Origin: JBBSDV01 sp038240335
GTDB lineage: Bacteria; Chloroflexota; Dehalococcoidia; DSTF01; JACRBR01
NCBI GenBank assembly: GCA_038240335.1
Contig: JBBSDV010000144.1
Location: forward strand, 1-8,830
DNA length: 8,830 bases
Reading direction: 5' to 3'
The position numbers and the translations under genes are program-made. Below are positions 1-6,098 of this stretch, piece after piece. The notes beneath the pieces are model-generated. The model was given only the letters and a program-made list of their open reading frames with translations, was not told the DNA's origin and did not search any database. Each line of letters starts with the position of its first letter. The stretch's first letter is position 1.

Positions 1-238
1 CCCCCAACCGCAGGGGGGTGCAAGCTATGTCGGGGGGGGTGCGCGTTTGAGGGTGGCGGGCGGGGGCGGCCCGCCCCCCGCTACTGTTCAACTGTGGGTT
101 CTTCAACACCCTGTTTGAGGGGGTTGCTTCTTGCGGGGTCAAGTCACAAGCGATGGTCAAATCCAGCAACGCGACATAACGCTACGACCTAGACGGCGAG
201 CACCAACGAGCAACCCGCGGAATCAGCGACTCGAACCG
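1..238. other. Gene-free G-tract region downstream of tatC
   Basis: I see no convincing gene here. The stretch has runs of G on the plus strand at 13-18, 32-39, 51-53, 58-60 and 62-66. GGGGGGTGC occurs twice (13-21 and 34-42) and GTTTGAGGG twice (45-53 and 113-121). There is a 7-bp GC hairpin, GGGCGGG (58-64) / CCCGCCC (70-76) with a 5-nt loop, and a 5-bp CCCCC/GGGGG stem at 1-17 that is cut by the window edge. For minus-strand transcripts leaving tatC, the 58-76 hairpin could slow or end transcription, but no U-tract follows it. The short plus-strand ORF at 131-376 runs antisense into tatC and has no family signature. Confidence 0.5.
58..76 (-). terminator. Possible GC hairpin after tatBC
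   Basis: A perfect 7-bp inverted repeat (GGGCGGG/CCCGCCC, loop GGCGG) lies about 160 nt beyond the tatC stop on the minus strand. It has no downstream T-tract, so it is at best a pause or Rho-assisted site. The same G-rich DNA could instead form a quadruplex on the plus strand. Confidence 0.25.
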
Positions 239-1012
239 CTACCGGCGCGCACCGATGAAGCTGTTGCCCTCAACCAGTCGCGCGAGACCGGCGCCGGCGA
301 AGTACAGCACGAGGATCGGCGCTGCCACGATCATCTGCGTCACCGGATCGATCGACGGCGTCACGATCGCCGCTAGCACGACCGCGAATAGGATCGCATA
401 ACGCCACCAGCCGAGCAGCCGCTTCGAGGTCACAACGCCGATCTTGGCCAGACCCATGATCACGAACGGCATCTCGAAGACGAGCCCCGTGACGAGCAGC
501 AGCCGCGTCACGGTGTCGATGTAGGTCTGGATGCCGATCGTCGCTTCGACATCGTCGTTCTGGGCGTTGAGGAGGAACTTCAGCGCCGGCGGCAGTTCGG
601 CGTAGTACCCGAATGCCATCCCCAGCACGAACATCGCGCTGGCGCCGAGCACGATCGGATAGAGCCAGCGTCGCTCCTGCTTCGTCAGGCCCGGCGCGAC
701 GAACGCGAGCAATTGGTACATGATCATCGGCATGGCGATCGCGATTCCGAGCAGCAGCGAGACGCGGAAGTACGTGCTCCAGTAGTCGAGCAATTGAAAC
801 TGGTGCAGCTTGAAGTCGGGGTGCTTCTCCTGCGCCGGGATGACGAGGAAGTGGATCGCGTACTTCGTTAGCGGCCAGACCGAAACCCCGACGCCAACGA
901 CGAGCGCCAGAGCGCTCCACATAACGCGAGTCCGCAGTTCCTGCAGATGCTCGATGATCGTCAGCACGCGCTCGTCGTTGCGCGCGTCCATCGGCGGCGC
1001 GCCGGTCGTCAT
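239..1012 (-). CDS. tatC: Sec-independent protein translocase TatC
   Basis: TatC is the multi-spanning membrane core that, with TatB, binds twin-arginine signal peptides and recruits TatA to export folded proteins. The 257-aa length and about six hydrophobic segments fit the family. Visible motifs include HLQELR at 22-27 (the cytoplasmic glutamate and arginine of the signal-peptide site), APGLTKQERRWL at 106-117 with E113, FEMP at 179-182 with E180 inside a membrane helix, and TPSIDPVTQ at 218-226. The ATG at 1012 overlaps the stop of the upstream TatB-like gene by 4 nt, and GAGGA lies a few bases before it, so the two genes are translationally coupled. A later in-frame Met at residue 8 is possible but less well placed. 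The gene is intact and is the last of its unit. Confidence 0.96.
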   Translation of the reverse strand: MTTGAPPMDARNDERVLTIIEHLQELRTRVMWSALALVVGVGVSVWPLTKYAIHFLVIPAQEKHPDFKLHQFQLLDYWSTYFRVSLLLGIAIAMPMIMYQLLAFVAPGLTKQERRWLYPIVLGASAMFVLGMAFGYYAELPPALKFLLNAQNDDVEATIGIQTYIDTVTRLLLVTGLVFEMPFVIMGLAKIGVVTSKRLLGWWRYAILFAVVLAAIVTPSIDPVTQMIVAAPILVLYFAGAGLARLVEGNSFIGARR

Positions 1013-1620
1013 TTGGCGTCCTCAGCGTCGATTGGCGCATGCACGCCGTTGCTGGCAACGGACGGGACTCGCGGATGCACGGACTCCTGAGCGCCGCCGT
1101 TCGTCGCCGCCGCTTTCGAAACGGAGATGTCGCTGTCCGGCAGAGGAAGACTATCTGTCCCAGGTTCGCCGATCGTCACCCATTTTTCGGAGGAGACGTC
1201 AGCGACCGAGCGCACCGGCTCGATCGGCAGCTCCGCGCCGTTCGTACCAATGTTGGCTGCAGTCCCATTGGGGGCCGCCGCTTGAGTTGCATTTTGCGCC
1301 CCGGGAAGCGGTGCAGCACTCGCCGGCGTGCCCGCCATATCGGAGCGAGCGCCTCGGATCGCGTCGGTCACCGACTTCGTGGCGCCCGTCAGCCCCTCGC
1401 CGATCTCTTTCCATTCACTGCGCTCGCCGGCCGTGTCCTTCTCGAAGTCCTGGATCACCTCGTTGAACTCCGCCGCGAGGCTGCCCGTGTACTTCCGAAT
1501 CTCTCGAATCGTCCGGGCGATGTCGGCTGCAAGTCGCGGCAGCCGCTCCGGCCCGACGAAGACCAGCGCCACAACCAGGATCACGATCAATTCCGCCGGA
1601 CCGACGCCCACGAAGTTCAT
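1009..1620 (-). CDS. tatB: Twin-arginine translocase TatA/TatB-family protein (TatB-like)
   Basis: This is a single-span Tat component partnering TatC at the inner membrane. Residues 7-22 (from GPAEL) form the short hydrophobic helix, followed by the G23-P24 hinge and an amphipathic helix to about residue 60. The box VGPERLP at 22-28 resembles TatB (GPxRLP) more than TatA (FGxxKLP), and the 203-aa length also favours TatB. Residues about 95-203 are a low-complexity Ala/Pro/Asn/Gly-rich tail with no recognisable domain, likely disordered in the cytoplasm. The gene is coupled to tatC by a 4-nt overlap. No Shine-Dalgarno sequence is visible before the ATG; a TACAAT lies 6 nt upstream. No separate tatA is in the window, so this protein might do both jobs, as in minimal Tat systems, or tatA may be elsewhere. 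The TatB-versus-TatA assignment is less sure than the family. Confidence 0.9.
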   Translation of the reverse strand: MNFVGVGPAELIVILVVALVFVGPERLPRLAADIARTIREIRKYTGSLAAEFNEVIQDFEKDTAGERSEWKEIGEGLTGATKSVTDAIRGARSDMAGTPASAAPLPGAQNATQAAAPNGTAANIGTNGAELPIEPVRSVADVSSEKWVTIGEPGTDSLPLPDSDISVSKAAATNGGAQESVHPRVPSVASNGVHAPIDAEDAK

Positions 1621-1626
1621 GCTCGA

Positions 1627-1632
1627 ATTGTA
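1627..1632 (-). promoter_or_regulatory. Candidate -10 box of a leaderless tatB-tatC mRNA
   Basis: On the minus strand TACAAT is followed by 6 nt and then the tatB ATG. Transcription would therefore start at or next to the start codon, and the lack of any Shine-Dalgarno fits that. No good TTGACA-like box lies 16-18 nt upstream, which weakens the call. A separate promoter is expected here because the acpP terminator lies upstream. Confidence 0.35.
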
Positions 1633-1743
1633 CGGTAGTCGACGAACCCAATCCTAAACGCCGCGAGGTTGAAGTTTGGACAAGCCAATCCGTCGATGGA
1701 GCGGGGCGTGATGCTGGATGTTGGAGGAGGATGCTGGCGAGCC

Positions 1744-1757
1744 CGGCCGATCGGCCG
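1744..1757. repeat. 14-bp perfect palindrome upstream of tatB
   Basis: CGGCCGATCGGCCG is self-complementary. It lies in the 232-nt non-coding stretch between acpP and tatB, about 124 nt before the tatB start. It may be an operator-like dyad or chance in GC-rich DNA. Nearby are short direct repeats: GATGCTGG at 1710 and 1730, and TCGATGAGG at 1770 and 1809. Confidence 0.35.
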
Positions 1758-1790
1758 CATCAATGCCCATCGATGAGGAGGGTGGCGCTG

Positions 1791-1821
1791 ACAAACGAAA
1801 ACCGCCTGTCGATGAGGCGGC
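1791..1821 (-). terminator. Intrinsic terminator after acpP
   Basis: Read on the minus strand, CCGCCT (1820-1815), a 7-nt loop and AGGCGG (1807-1802) form a stem followed directly by TTTTCGTTTGT, a U-rich tail. It sits about 30 nt past the acpP stop, as expected for the end of the fab cluster. A second hairpin, GCGAAG/CTTCGC (1833-1838 with 1844-1849), lies between the stop codon and this terminator and has no T-tract. Confidence 0.75.
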
Positions 1822-1852
1822 GTCCGGATTCGGCGAAGTGGTGCTTCGCGGC

Positions 1853-2113
1853 CTACTCGTCCTCGACGCCGAGATCCTTGAGGTAGTCGACCGCGTCCTG
1901 GACGGTAAGAATGCGCTCAGCGTCTTCATCCGAGATCTCGATCGCCTTGCCGTCCTTGCCGAACTCTTCCTCCATCGACATGATCAGCTCGACGAGGTCG
2001 AGGGAGTCGGCGTTAAGATCGTCGACGAACGACGCGCTCGGTACAACCTGATCCTCCTCGACGCCCAACTGGTCGACGATGATCTTGCGGACGCGCTCGA
2101 AGGCTGTTGCCAC
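1853..2113 (-). CDS. acpP: Acyl carrier protein
   Basis: This small acidic protein carries growing acyl chains on a 4'-phosphopantetheine arm in type II fatty acid synthesis. The attachment serine is S37 in the DSLDLVEL motif (36-43), preceded by the usual DDLNAD. The 86 residues are a little longer than the typical 75-80. The extra residues fall after helix II, where FGKDGKAIEI (51-60) replaces the shorter FDTEI-type link of E. coli ACP. Helix III/IV sequence (SDEDAERILTVQDAVDYL) is canonical. The start is GTG at 2113, with GGGAG about 10 nt upstream. It is the last gene of the fabD-fabG-nusB-acpP run, 46 nt after nusB, and is followed by an intrinsic terminator. Confidence 0.96.
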   Translation of the reverse strand: MATAFERVRKIIVDQLGVEEDQVVPSASFVDDLNADSLDLVELIMSMEEEFGKDGKAIEISDEDAERILTVQDAVDYLKDLGVEDE

Positions 2114-2159
2114 GGTATTGTTTCTCCCTCTGGTCGGCCGAGCCGGAATGCTGCGTGGA

Positions 2160-2573
2160 TTATCGCGCGAGCGACACGCTCACGGAACCGAGTACACCAT
2201 TGACGAACTTGGCCGAATTGTCGCTTCCGAAGCGTTTCGCAAGCTCGACGGCCTCATTTATGGCCGCCCGGATGGGCGCCCCATTATTCATCAGGATCTC
2301 ACGTATCGCAAGACGAAGGATGTTCCGGTCGATCGCGCTCAATTGGTTCACCGGCCATTGCGGGGCCGCCTGCCGGATGACGTCGTCGATCGCATCGCGC
2401 TGCTCGATGACGCCCGTGAGCAGGTCGCGCGCGAACTCGGTCTGCGCGTCGGTAAGTTTCGCATCGCCCGCGAGACGGTCGAGCGCCGCCAATGCCGCGT
2501 GCGTCGACATGTCTGCTTCGTACAGCGCCTGCAGTGCCGCGATACGTGATTTTCGGCGCGGGTTGATCGGCAT
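2160..2573 (-). CDS. nusB: Transcription antitermination factor NusB
   Basis: NusB binds boxA RNA together with ribosomal protein S10 (NusE) and supports antitermination and processing of rRNA transcripts. The 137-aa length is normal. Family signatures are RRKSRIAALQALYEAD at 6-21 (the RNA-binding N-terminal helix with basic residues), LRLAIREI at 86-93, AINEAVELAKRF at 104-115 and KFVNGVLG at 122-129. The ATG shares its A with the fabG TGA (TGATG), so translation is coupled to fabG. The position is odd: nusB is more often near ribosomal, ribH, accB/accC or efp genes than between fabG and acpP. The gene is intact. Confidence 0.95.
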   Translation of the reverse strand: MPINPRRKSRIAALQALYEADMSTHAALAALDRLAGDAKLTDAQTEFARDLLTGVIEQRDAIDDVIRQAAPQWPVNQLSAIDRNILRLAIREILMNNGAPIRAAINEAVELAKRFGSDNSAKFVNGVLGSVSVSLAR

Positions 2574-3328
2574 CAGTACATCACCAGCCCGCCGTCGACG
2601 GTGAGCACGTGCCCCGAGATGTACGCGGCTTCGTCCGAGGCGAGGAACACGGCGGCCGGCGCGATGTCCTCCGGCTTGCCGGTGCGTCCGGCCGCGACGA
2701 GATGCAGGATCTCAGCGCGCTGTGCGTCCGTCAGGCGCGCCGTCATCTCGGTGTCGACGAAGCCCGGCGCGATGACGTTCGCCGTGATGTTCCGCGATGC
2801 CACTTCCTTCGCAATCGCTTTCGTAAAGCCGATCATTCCGGCTTTCGCTGCCGAGTAGTTCGCCTGTCCCGCATTGCCGACGAGACCGGCGACGCTGCTG
2901 ACGCAAATAATCCGGCCGAACCGCTGCCGCACCATCGGCCGAATCGCCGCCTTGGTTACGCTGAACGTACCCTTGAGGTTCGTATCGATCACTCGGTCCC
3001 ACTCATCTTCCGACATGCGAAGGATCAGGTCGTCGGCGGTGACACCGGCGTTGTTAATCAGGATATCAATTCGGCCGAACGCCGATATCGTCCGTTCGAC
3101 GAGGATCGCCCCTGTCGCCACGTCCGATACGTCACCGGCGATCGCCATCGCGGCATCGGCGCCGCCGATCATCTCCACCGCGTCTTCCGCCGCCGCCGCG
3201 TTCGATGCGTAGTTGATCATCACCTTGGCGCCGTGCGCCGCCAACGCCACTGAGATCGCGCGGCCGATACCCCGCGAGCCGCCCGTCACGAGCGCCACCT
3301 TCCCGCTGAGATCGAAGAGGCGCGTCAT
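2573..3328 (-). CDS. fabG: 3-oxoacyl-[acyl-carrier-protein] reductase FabG
   Basis: FabG catalyses the NADPH-dependent reduction of 3-oxoacyl-ACP, the first reduction of each elongation cycle. This is a short-chain dehydrogenase of 251 aa. TGGSRGIG at 15-22 is the dinucleotide-binding loop and NNAG is at 92-95. The catalytic set is N118, S145, Y158 and K162 (YSAAK at 158-162). QANYSAAKAG, GRTGKPEDIA and the C-terminal SGHVLTVDGGLVMY are typical of FabG rather than of other SDRs. The ATG overlaps the fabD stop by 4 nt (ATGA). Position between fabD and acpP supports the fatty acid role, although SDRs in general vary in substrate. Confidence 0.95.
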   Translation of the reverse strand: MTRLFDLSGKVALVTGGSRGIGRAISVALAAHGAKVMINYASNAAAAEDAVEMIGGADAAMAIAGDVSDVATGAILVERTISAFGRIDILINNAGVTADDLILRMSEDEWDRVIDTNLKGTFSVTKAAIRPMVRQRFGRIICVSSVAGLVGNAGQANYSAAKAGMIGFTKAIAKEVASRNITANVIAPGFVDTEMTARLTDAQRAEILHLVAAGRTGKPEDIAPAAVFLASDEAAYISGHVLTVDGGLVMY

Positions 3329-4239
3329 GCCGTCATCGATCCGACGCCGTTGATGTTACGGATCGTCGCTCCGCCCGCGATGCGCTTGATCAAGCCACCG
3401 AGGACGCGGCCCGGACCGATCTCGATGAACGTCGTCACGCCGTGCTCCGCCAGGTACTCGACGCATTGCACCCAGCGCACCGGGTGCGTCAGCTGAAACG
3501 CGAGTTCCTCGCGGATCGCCTGTGGGTCGACCATTGGGCGTCCCGTGCTGTTTGCGACGACAGGGAACCGCGGCGCCCGCATCTCGATCGCCGCGAGCGC
3601 ATCCGCCATGCCGGCGACGGCGGGCTGCATCAGCGATGTGTGGAAAGCGCCGCCGACGTCGAGCGGGATCGCCCGTTTCGCACCGCGCTCGAGCGCTAGC
3701 CCGCAAGCCTTCGTGATCGCATCGAGGGTGCCGCCGATGACGATCTGCCCCGGCGAGTTGATGTTGCAGAGCTCCGAGCCAGTCTCGTCGCAGACCGCCT
3801 GTGCGGCCGCTTCGTCGAGCCCGAGGATCGCCGCCATCCGCCCCGGCGTCACGTCGGCCGCCACTTGCGTCAGCTTGCCCCGCTGCTCGACGAGCCGCAG
3901 CCCGTCGTCGAAGTCGATCGCCTCCGCCGCCGCGAGCGCGCTGTACTCGCCGAGGCTGTGGCCGGAGACGAACGCAGGATCGTCGCCCAGTGCGCCCTTC
4001 GCGCGCGCGACGGCCAGGCAGGCGAGGCTTACCAGGTAAATCGCGGGCTGGGAGTTGTAGGTCTTGCTCAGTTCCTCGGCGGGGCCCTCGAAACAAAGCC
4101 GCGAGATCGGCCGATCGAGGACACGGTCCGCGCGGTCGAACAGCTCGCGCGCCGCTGGCTCCGCGTCGTACAAGTCGCGTCCCATCCCGACGTCCTGCGA
4201 CCCTTGCCCGGGGAAGACCCACGCCGTCAGCTCAGGCAT
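3325..4239 (-). CDS. fabD: Malonyl-CoA:ACP transacylase FabD
   Basis: FabD moves malonyl from CoA to holo-ACP, supplying the extender unit for fatty acid synthesis. The 304-aa length matches the family. GQGSQ at 11-15 supplies the oxyanion-hole glutamine (Q12), GHSLG at 93-97 holds nucleophile S95, R120 is the malonyl-carboxylate arginine, and H200 in AFHTSLM completes the Ser-His pair. NSPGQIVIGG (161-170) and IEIGPGRVLGGLIKR near the C-terminus are standard. The ATG at 4239 has only a weak GGTGG-like ribosome site. The 126 nt separating it from rpmF is the place where plsX and fabH would sit in the common gene order. It is coupled downstream to fabG. Confidence 0.96.
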   Translation of the reverse strand: MPELTAWVFPGQGSQDVGMGRDLYDAEPAARELFDRADRVLDRPISRLCFEGPAEELSKTYNSQPAIYLVSLACLAVARAKGALGDDPAFVSGHSLGEYSALAAAEAIDFDDGLRLVEQRGKLTQVAADVTPGRMAAILGLDEAAAQAVCDETGSELCNINSPGQIVIGGTLDAITKACGLALERGAKRAIPLDVGGAFHTSLMQPAVAGMADALAAIEMRAPRFPVVANSTGRPMVDPQAIREELAFQLTHPVRWVQCVEYLAEHGVTTFIEIGPGRVLGGLIKRIAGGATIRNINGVGSMTA

Positions 4240-4290
4240 GGGCGCGCGCTTCCACCGTCGCGCGGGCTTTCAGGGAGGATGGCCGATGGC

Positions 4291-4306
4291 TCGATCGCGC
4301 GATCGA
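4291..4306. repeat. 16-bp perfect palindrome between rpmF and fabD
   Basis: TCGATCGCGCGATCGA is fully self-complementary and lies about 52 nt upstream of the fabD start, in the only sizeable spacer of the fab cluster. It could be a dyad operator for a regulator of fatty acid synthesis, a transcript hairpin, or a chance product of the CGATCG-rich base composition. No U-tract follows it on either strand. Confidence 0.45.
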
Positions 4307-4365
4307 CCCGAAAAGCGCGCATCGTCGTTCGACGCGAACCAGCACGCTTGGCGCAGGCGGCACAG

Positions 4366-4563
4366 CTATTCGGATGCCTTCGGGCCCTTGATCTCGACCG
4401 CGCCCGCGTGCTTGTAGAAGCCGCAGGTGGGGCAGGCCGTGTGGGAGAGGCGAGCGTTTCGGCATTGCGGGCAGCGGGTGAGCCCCGTTGGCTTGAGCGC
4501 GAGATGGCTGCGCCGCTTACCCTGGCGCGCCTTCGGATATTTGCGTTTGGGCAGTGGTGGCAC
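4366..4563 (-). CDS. rpmF: 50S ribosomal protein L32 (zinc type)
   Basis: L32 is a small basic protein of the large ribosomal subunit. The 65-aa sequence starts PPLPKRKYPKARQGKRRSH, the usual basic N-terminus. It has four cysteines, C31-C34 and C44-C47 (CPQC and CPTC), the zinc-ribbon form of L32. The start is GTG at 4563, supported by AGGAAGGAG about 9 nt upstream. It follows the DUF177 gene by 92 nt, the classic yceD-rpmF pairing, but is followed by fabD rather than plsX. An overlapping minus-strand ORF at 4232-4465 is a frame shadow. Confidence 0.95.
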   Translation of the reverse strand: MPPLPKRKYPKARQGKRRSHLALKPTGLTRCPQCRNARLSHTACPTCGFYKHAGAVEIKGPKASE

Positions 4564-4655
4564 GGATTAGTGCTCCTTCCTAAAGTTCAGTCCGAAGTCT
4601 AACGGACAGCCGCGCCGTGGGCTAGTTCGAGTGAGCCACGAGCGTTCCTAGAAGA

Positions 4656-5168
4656 TCAGCCGAGGTTGAGGCTCCGAAGCTTCGCCCACGGTGAGTCGAG
4701 ATCGCCCGCCGAGCATGCGTGATCGTTCTCGTCGAGCCGGGCGCCGCAATGAGAGCAGAGTCCCGGGCAGTCGTCGCGACACAATGGCGCCATCGGCAGC
4801 GCGATCGCCCAGTACTCACGGACCGCGTCGGCTAGATCGAGGACGTGCCGCTCGCTGATCCGGTAGTTCTCGGTTTCCGTCTCCGTCGGTTCGATCCGCG
4901 CCCCGCTGTTGATGTCGACAGCGGGGATGTATTCCTCCTCGATCGTCATCTCGACGGGCGTTGTCGTCGGGTCGAGACAACGGCTGCAGTCGGCGTGCAT
5001 GACGCCGGCGAGCTCGGTCCGTGCGAACACCCCGCGCGGCGTCCGGTCGAAGCGGATGTGACCGGCAAGATGCTGCCGCTCACCATCGATCACGATGTCG
5101 TCATCGATGTCGTATTCACGCATCGCGCCCGTGTGTTCTTGCAGGAGTGAGGCGACGTTGAACTGCAT
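4656..5168 (-). CDS. yceD: DUF177 (YceD) family protein
   Basis: This belongs to the DUF177 family, whose members almost always precede rpmF. Plant and bacterial members have been linked to 23S rRNA accumulation, so a role in large-subunit assembly is likely but not shown here. The 170-aa protein has CSRCLDP at 61-67 and a second cysteine cluster at C130, C134, C138, C141 and C152 (CRDDCPGLCSHCG), a pattern typical of the family that may bind zinc. The C-terminal SPWAKLRSL (159-167) matches the usual DPRWAxLxxL ending. The ATG at 5168 is chosen because GAGGTGGG lies about 7 nt upstream. It is the first gene of the minus-strand ribosome/fatty acid cluster, with a promoter candidate at 5194-5223. 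Confidence 0.88.
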   Translation of the reverse strand: MQFNVASLLQEHTGAMREYDIDDDIVIDGERQHLAGHIRFDRTPRGVFARTELAGVMHADCSRCLDPTTTPVEMTIEEEYIPAVDINSGARIEPTETETENYRISERHVLDLADAVREYWAIALPMAPLCRDDCPGLCSHCGARLDENDHACSAGDLDSPWAKLRSLNLG

Positions 5169-5193
5169 AGGACGCCCACCTCAAGGGCATTTC

Positions 5194-5223
5194 AGCGTAG
5201 CGATCTGCGTGCCACGCGGTCAA
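5194..5223 (-). promoter_or_regulatory. Promoter candidate for the yceD-rpmF-fab cluster
   Basis: On the minus strand TTGACC (5223-5218) and TACGCT (5199-5194) are separated by 18 nt. Transcription would start near 5187, giving a leader of about 19 nt that contains the Shine-Dalgarno of the DUF177 gene. The spacer holds an 11-nt dyad, GCGTG-C-CACGC (5207-5217), that could be an operator. Confidence 0.5.
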
Positions 5224-5245
5224 TCGTCTACCGATGTCAGGTCGC

Positions 5246-5276
5246 TTGTCACTCAGGGGGGCCGATGGCCTATAAT
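5246..5276 (+). promoter_or_regulatory. Promoter candidate for the zinc-ribbon / recombinase-like unit
   Basis: A perfect TATAAT (5271-5276) is preceded by TTGTCA (5246-5251, 5 of 6 to TTGACA) with a slightly long 19-nt spacer. Transcription would begin near 5283. This argues against translation starting at the ATG at 5265, which lies inside the promoter. Confidence 0.5.
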
Positions 5277-5370
5277 CGCGAGACCGCCGCAACTTCGTAC
5301 GGAACAACCTATCTTGAGCACGAACCTCACTCGCGAAGAGCGGCGCGTCGCCATCTTCGCCGAGCGCTGT

Positions 5371-5375
5371 GGGAG
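5371..5375 (+). promoter_or_regulatory. Ribosome binding site deciding the start of the zinc-ribbon gene
   Basis: GGGAG lies 9 nt before the GTG at 5385. The in-frame ATG at 5265 lies in the promoter, and the ATG at 5397 is 21 nt from the site, so the GTG is the best start. Confidence 0.5.
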
Positions 5376-5384
5376 ATCGAACCG

Positions 5385-6095
5385 GTGCAAACCCAAATGA
5401 CCAACGTCAACGATCTCGTGCGCCTCCAGGAGACGGATGTCGCGCTCGACAGTCGTCGTGGTTCGCTCGCCGATTGCGAAGCGCGGCTCGGTGACTCGGA
5501 GGAGTTGGTTGCGCTGCGTGAGCGTATCGCCGCCTTGCAAGAGGCGCTTCGCCAGGCGCAGGCGGCCCAAAAGGATGTCGAAGTCGAGGCCGATGATCTC
5601 AAGGCGAAGATTGCCCCGCAGGAGACGAAGCTCTACTCCGGCAGCGTGAAGATCCCGAAGGAGCTCGCTGGCCTGCAGGCCGACATCGATCAGCTCAAGC
5701 GCCACCTTTCCTCAGTCGAAGATCGCGATCTCGAGGCGCTCGCCGCGGTCGAGGTCGCCGACAACGAACTGCGGACGGCAACTGCCGAGCTTGAGGCGAT
5801 GGAAAGCGGACACAACGAGGAACAAGCGGATCTGGAGATGCGTATCGCCCAGCTCTCCAGCGAAATCGCGGAGTACGCGGAGCAGCGTGAGGATCGCTCA
5901 TCCGAGATCGACGCAGACGTGCTAAGGACATACGATCGCATCCGCATCGCCCACGGCGGCCGCGCCGTCGCGAAACTCGATCGCAACCTCTGTCTTGGCT
6001 GCCGCATCTCTCTCCCGACCAATCTCGTCAACCGCGCCCGCGCCGGACACACGCTCGTCCAGTGTCCCAACTGCGAGCGCATCCTCCACTCGTAG
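5385..6095 (+). CDS. Coiled-coil C4 zinc-ribbon protein (CT398/DUF164-like)
   Basis: From the GTG at 5385 the protein is 236 aa. Residues about 10-175 are almost continuous charged heptad-like sequence, a long helical hairpin. Near the turn, LYSGSVKIPKELAGLQADID (83-102) is the signature of the CT398/HP0958 family. The C-terminal zinc ribbon has C203-C206 (CLGC) and C227-C230 (CPNC), ending in the family-typical C-x-R-I-L. Known members include Chlamydia CT398 and Helicobacter FlgZ, linked to sigma-54 and flagellar or secretion proteins; others are uncharacterised. No flagellar or sigma-54 gene is in view, so its role here is unknown; nucleic-acid or transcription-machinery binding is inference. 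Its stop is 3 nt before the recombinase-like gene, so the two are probably co-translated. Confidence 0.88.
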   Translation: MQTQMTNVNDLVRLQETDVALDSRRGSLADCEARLGDSEELVALRERIAALQEALRQAQAAQKDVEVEADDLKAKIAPQETKLYSGSVKIPKELAGLQADIDQLKRHLSSVEDRDLEALAAVEVADNELRTATAELEAMESGHNEEQADLEMRIAQLSSEIAEYAEQREDRSSEIDADVLRTYDRIRIAHGGRAVAKLDRNLCLGCRISLPTNLVNRARAGHTLVQCPNCERILHS

Positions 6096-6098
6096 GGC

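Noticed and set aside
225..242. tRNA T-arm-like sequence on the minus strand (GGTTCGAGTC) at the tatC end
   Set aside because: No acceptor stem, anticodon arm or CCA can be matched around it; the upstream part is tatC coding sequence.
270..1058. 262-aa minus-strand frame overlapping tatC
   Set aside because: It is an Arg/Ala/Asp-rich shadow in another frame of tatC, which has all family motifs.
4232..4465. 77-aa minus-strand frame bridging rpmF and fabD
   Set aside because: It overlaps rpmF out of frame, has no ribosome site and shows no recognisable sequence; most likely a shadow extended into the spacer.
5265..5384. 40-residue N-terminal extension of the zinc-ribbon protein from the ATG at 5265
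   Set aside because: The ATG lies within the promoter and the extension is not family-like; GTG 5385 has a ribosome site.
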